In this document: positions 28,941 to 28,989 of the stretch, one piece after another
How the letters are laid out: every line of letters starts with the position of its first letter
How positions within the stretch are numbered: position 1 is the stretch's first letter
Source: an uncultured Campylobacter sp.
Lineage (GTDB): Bacteria; Campylobacterota; Campylobacteria; Campylobacterales; Campylobacteraceae
Direction of reading: 5' to 3'
DNA: 28,989 nt
Assembly (NCBI RefSeq): GCF_938015785.1
Contig: NZ_CALLWC010000062.1
Location: forward strand, 1-28,989
The notes under the pieces: model-generated
What the model saw: the letters and a program-made list of their open reading frames with translations, nothing else
Database searches by the model: none
Told to the model about the DNA's origin: nothing
Made by a program: the position numbers and the translations under genes

Positions 28941-28989
28941 AATTTTAGAATTTTAGAATTTTAGAATTTTAGAATTTTAGAATTTTAGA
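28941..28989. repeat. 8-bp tandem repeat at the window end
   Basis: Six complete copies of AATTTTAG plus one base run to the end of the window. The true copy number is unknown because the sequence stops inside the array. The unit resembles the AATTTTA words common in spacers throughout this genome. Confidence 0.9.

Overview
The window suggests an oral or gut epsilonproteobacterium of the genus Campylobacter, in one of the higher-GC anaerobic, fumarate-respiring species (C. gracilis, C. showae or C. rectus type). The pointers are CiaB beside a YciA-type thioesterase, a DUF2325 / hypothetical / flavodoxin block, a one-chain pyruvate:flavodoxin oxidoreductase, an anaerobic C4-dicarboxylate carrier, and AAATTTTA-rich spacers. 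The genus assignment comes from recalled family knowledge and gene order, not from a search.

Region A (1 to about 3405) does not match the rest. It is a mosaic: a GC-rich scrap resembling a filamentous-haemagglutinin/CdiA protein (1-185), an AT-rich immunity-protein-like tail (191 to about 580), then very AT-rich Fusobacterium- or Clostridium-like DNA. The last part holds a threonine dehydratase cut at about residue 248 and fused in frame to the tail, an intact IS200/IS605-type TnpB, and YqeK. A perfect hairpin at 3371-3404 marks the change to Campylobacter-like DNA. Lateral transfer and a chimeric assembly both fit.

Region B (3.4-11.4 kb) is the main metabolic module: dcuB, larA-larC-larE-larB (a nickel-pincer 2-hydroxyacid racemase and its cofactor makers), a small DUF2809 membrane protein, and ttdA-ttdB (L(+)-tartrate dehydratase). 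Together they could import a C4 hydroxyacid, change its stereochemistry, dehydrate it to oxaloacetate, and feed fumarate respiration with succinate leaving through DcuB. The LarA homologue may therefore act on malate or tartrate rather than lactate.

Region C (11.7-20.2 kb) has a convergent SotB-type MFS exporter, the 1193-residue PFOR, an Asp/Glu-racemase family protein, and a DUF2325 / disordered hypothetical / flavodoxin operon. PFOR and flavodoxin are probable redox partners.

Region D (20.9-28.8 kb) has a three-domain LplT-PlsC-acyl-ACP synthetase fusion for lysophospholipid repair, a YcxB-like membrane protein, an unrecognised membrane protein, CiaB with an HExxH motif, and a hotdog thioesterase. 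The spacer at 24976-25604 has a 100-bp element in two copies and a G-quadruplex-capable hairpin. The window ends inside an 8-bp tandem repeat, which suggests a contig end.
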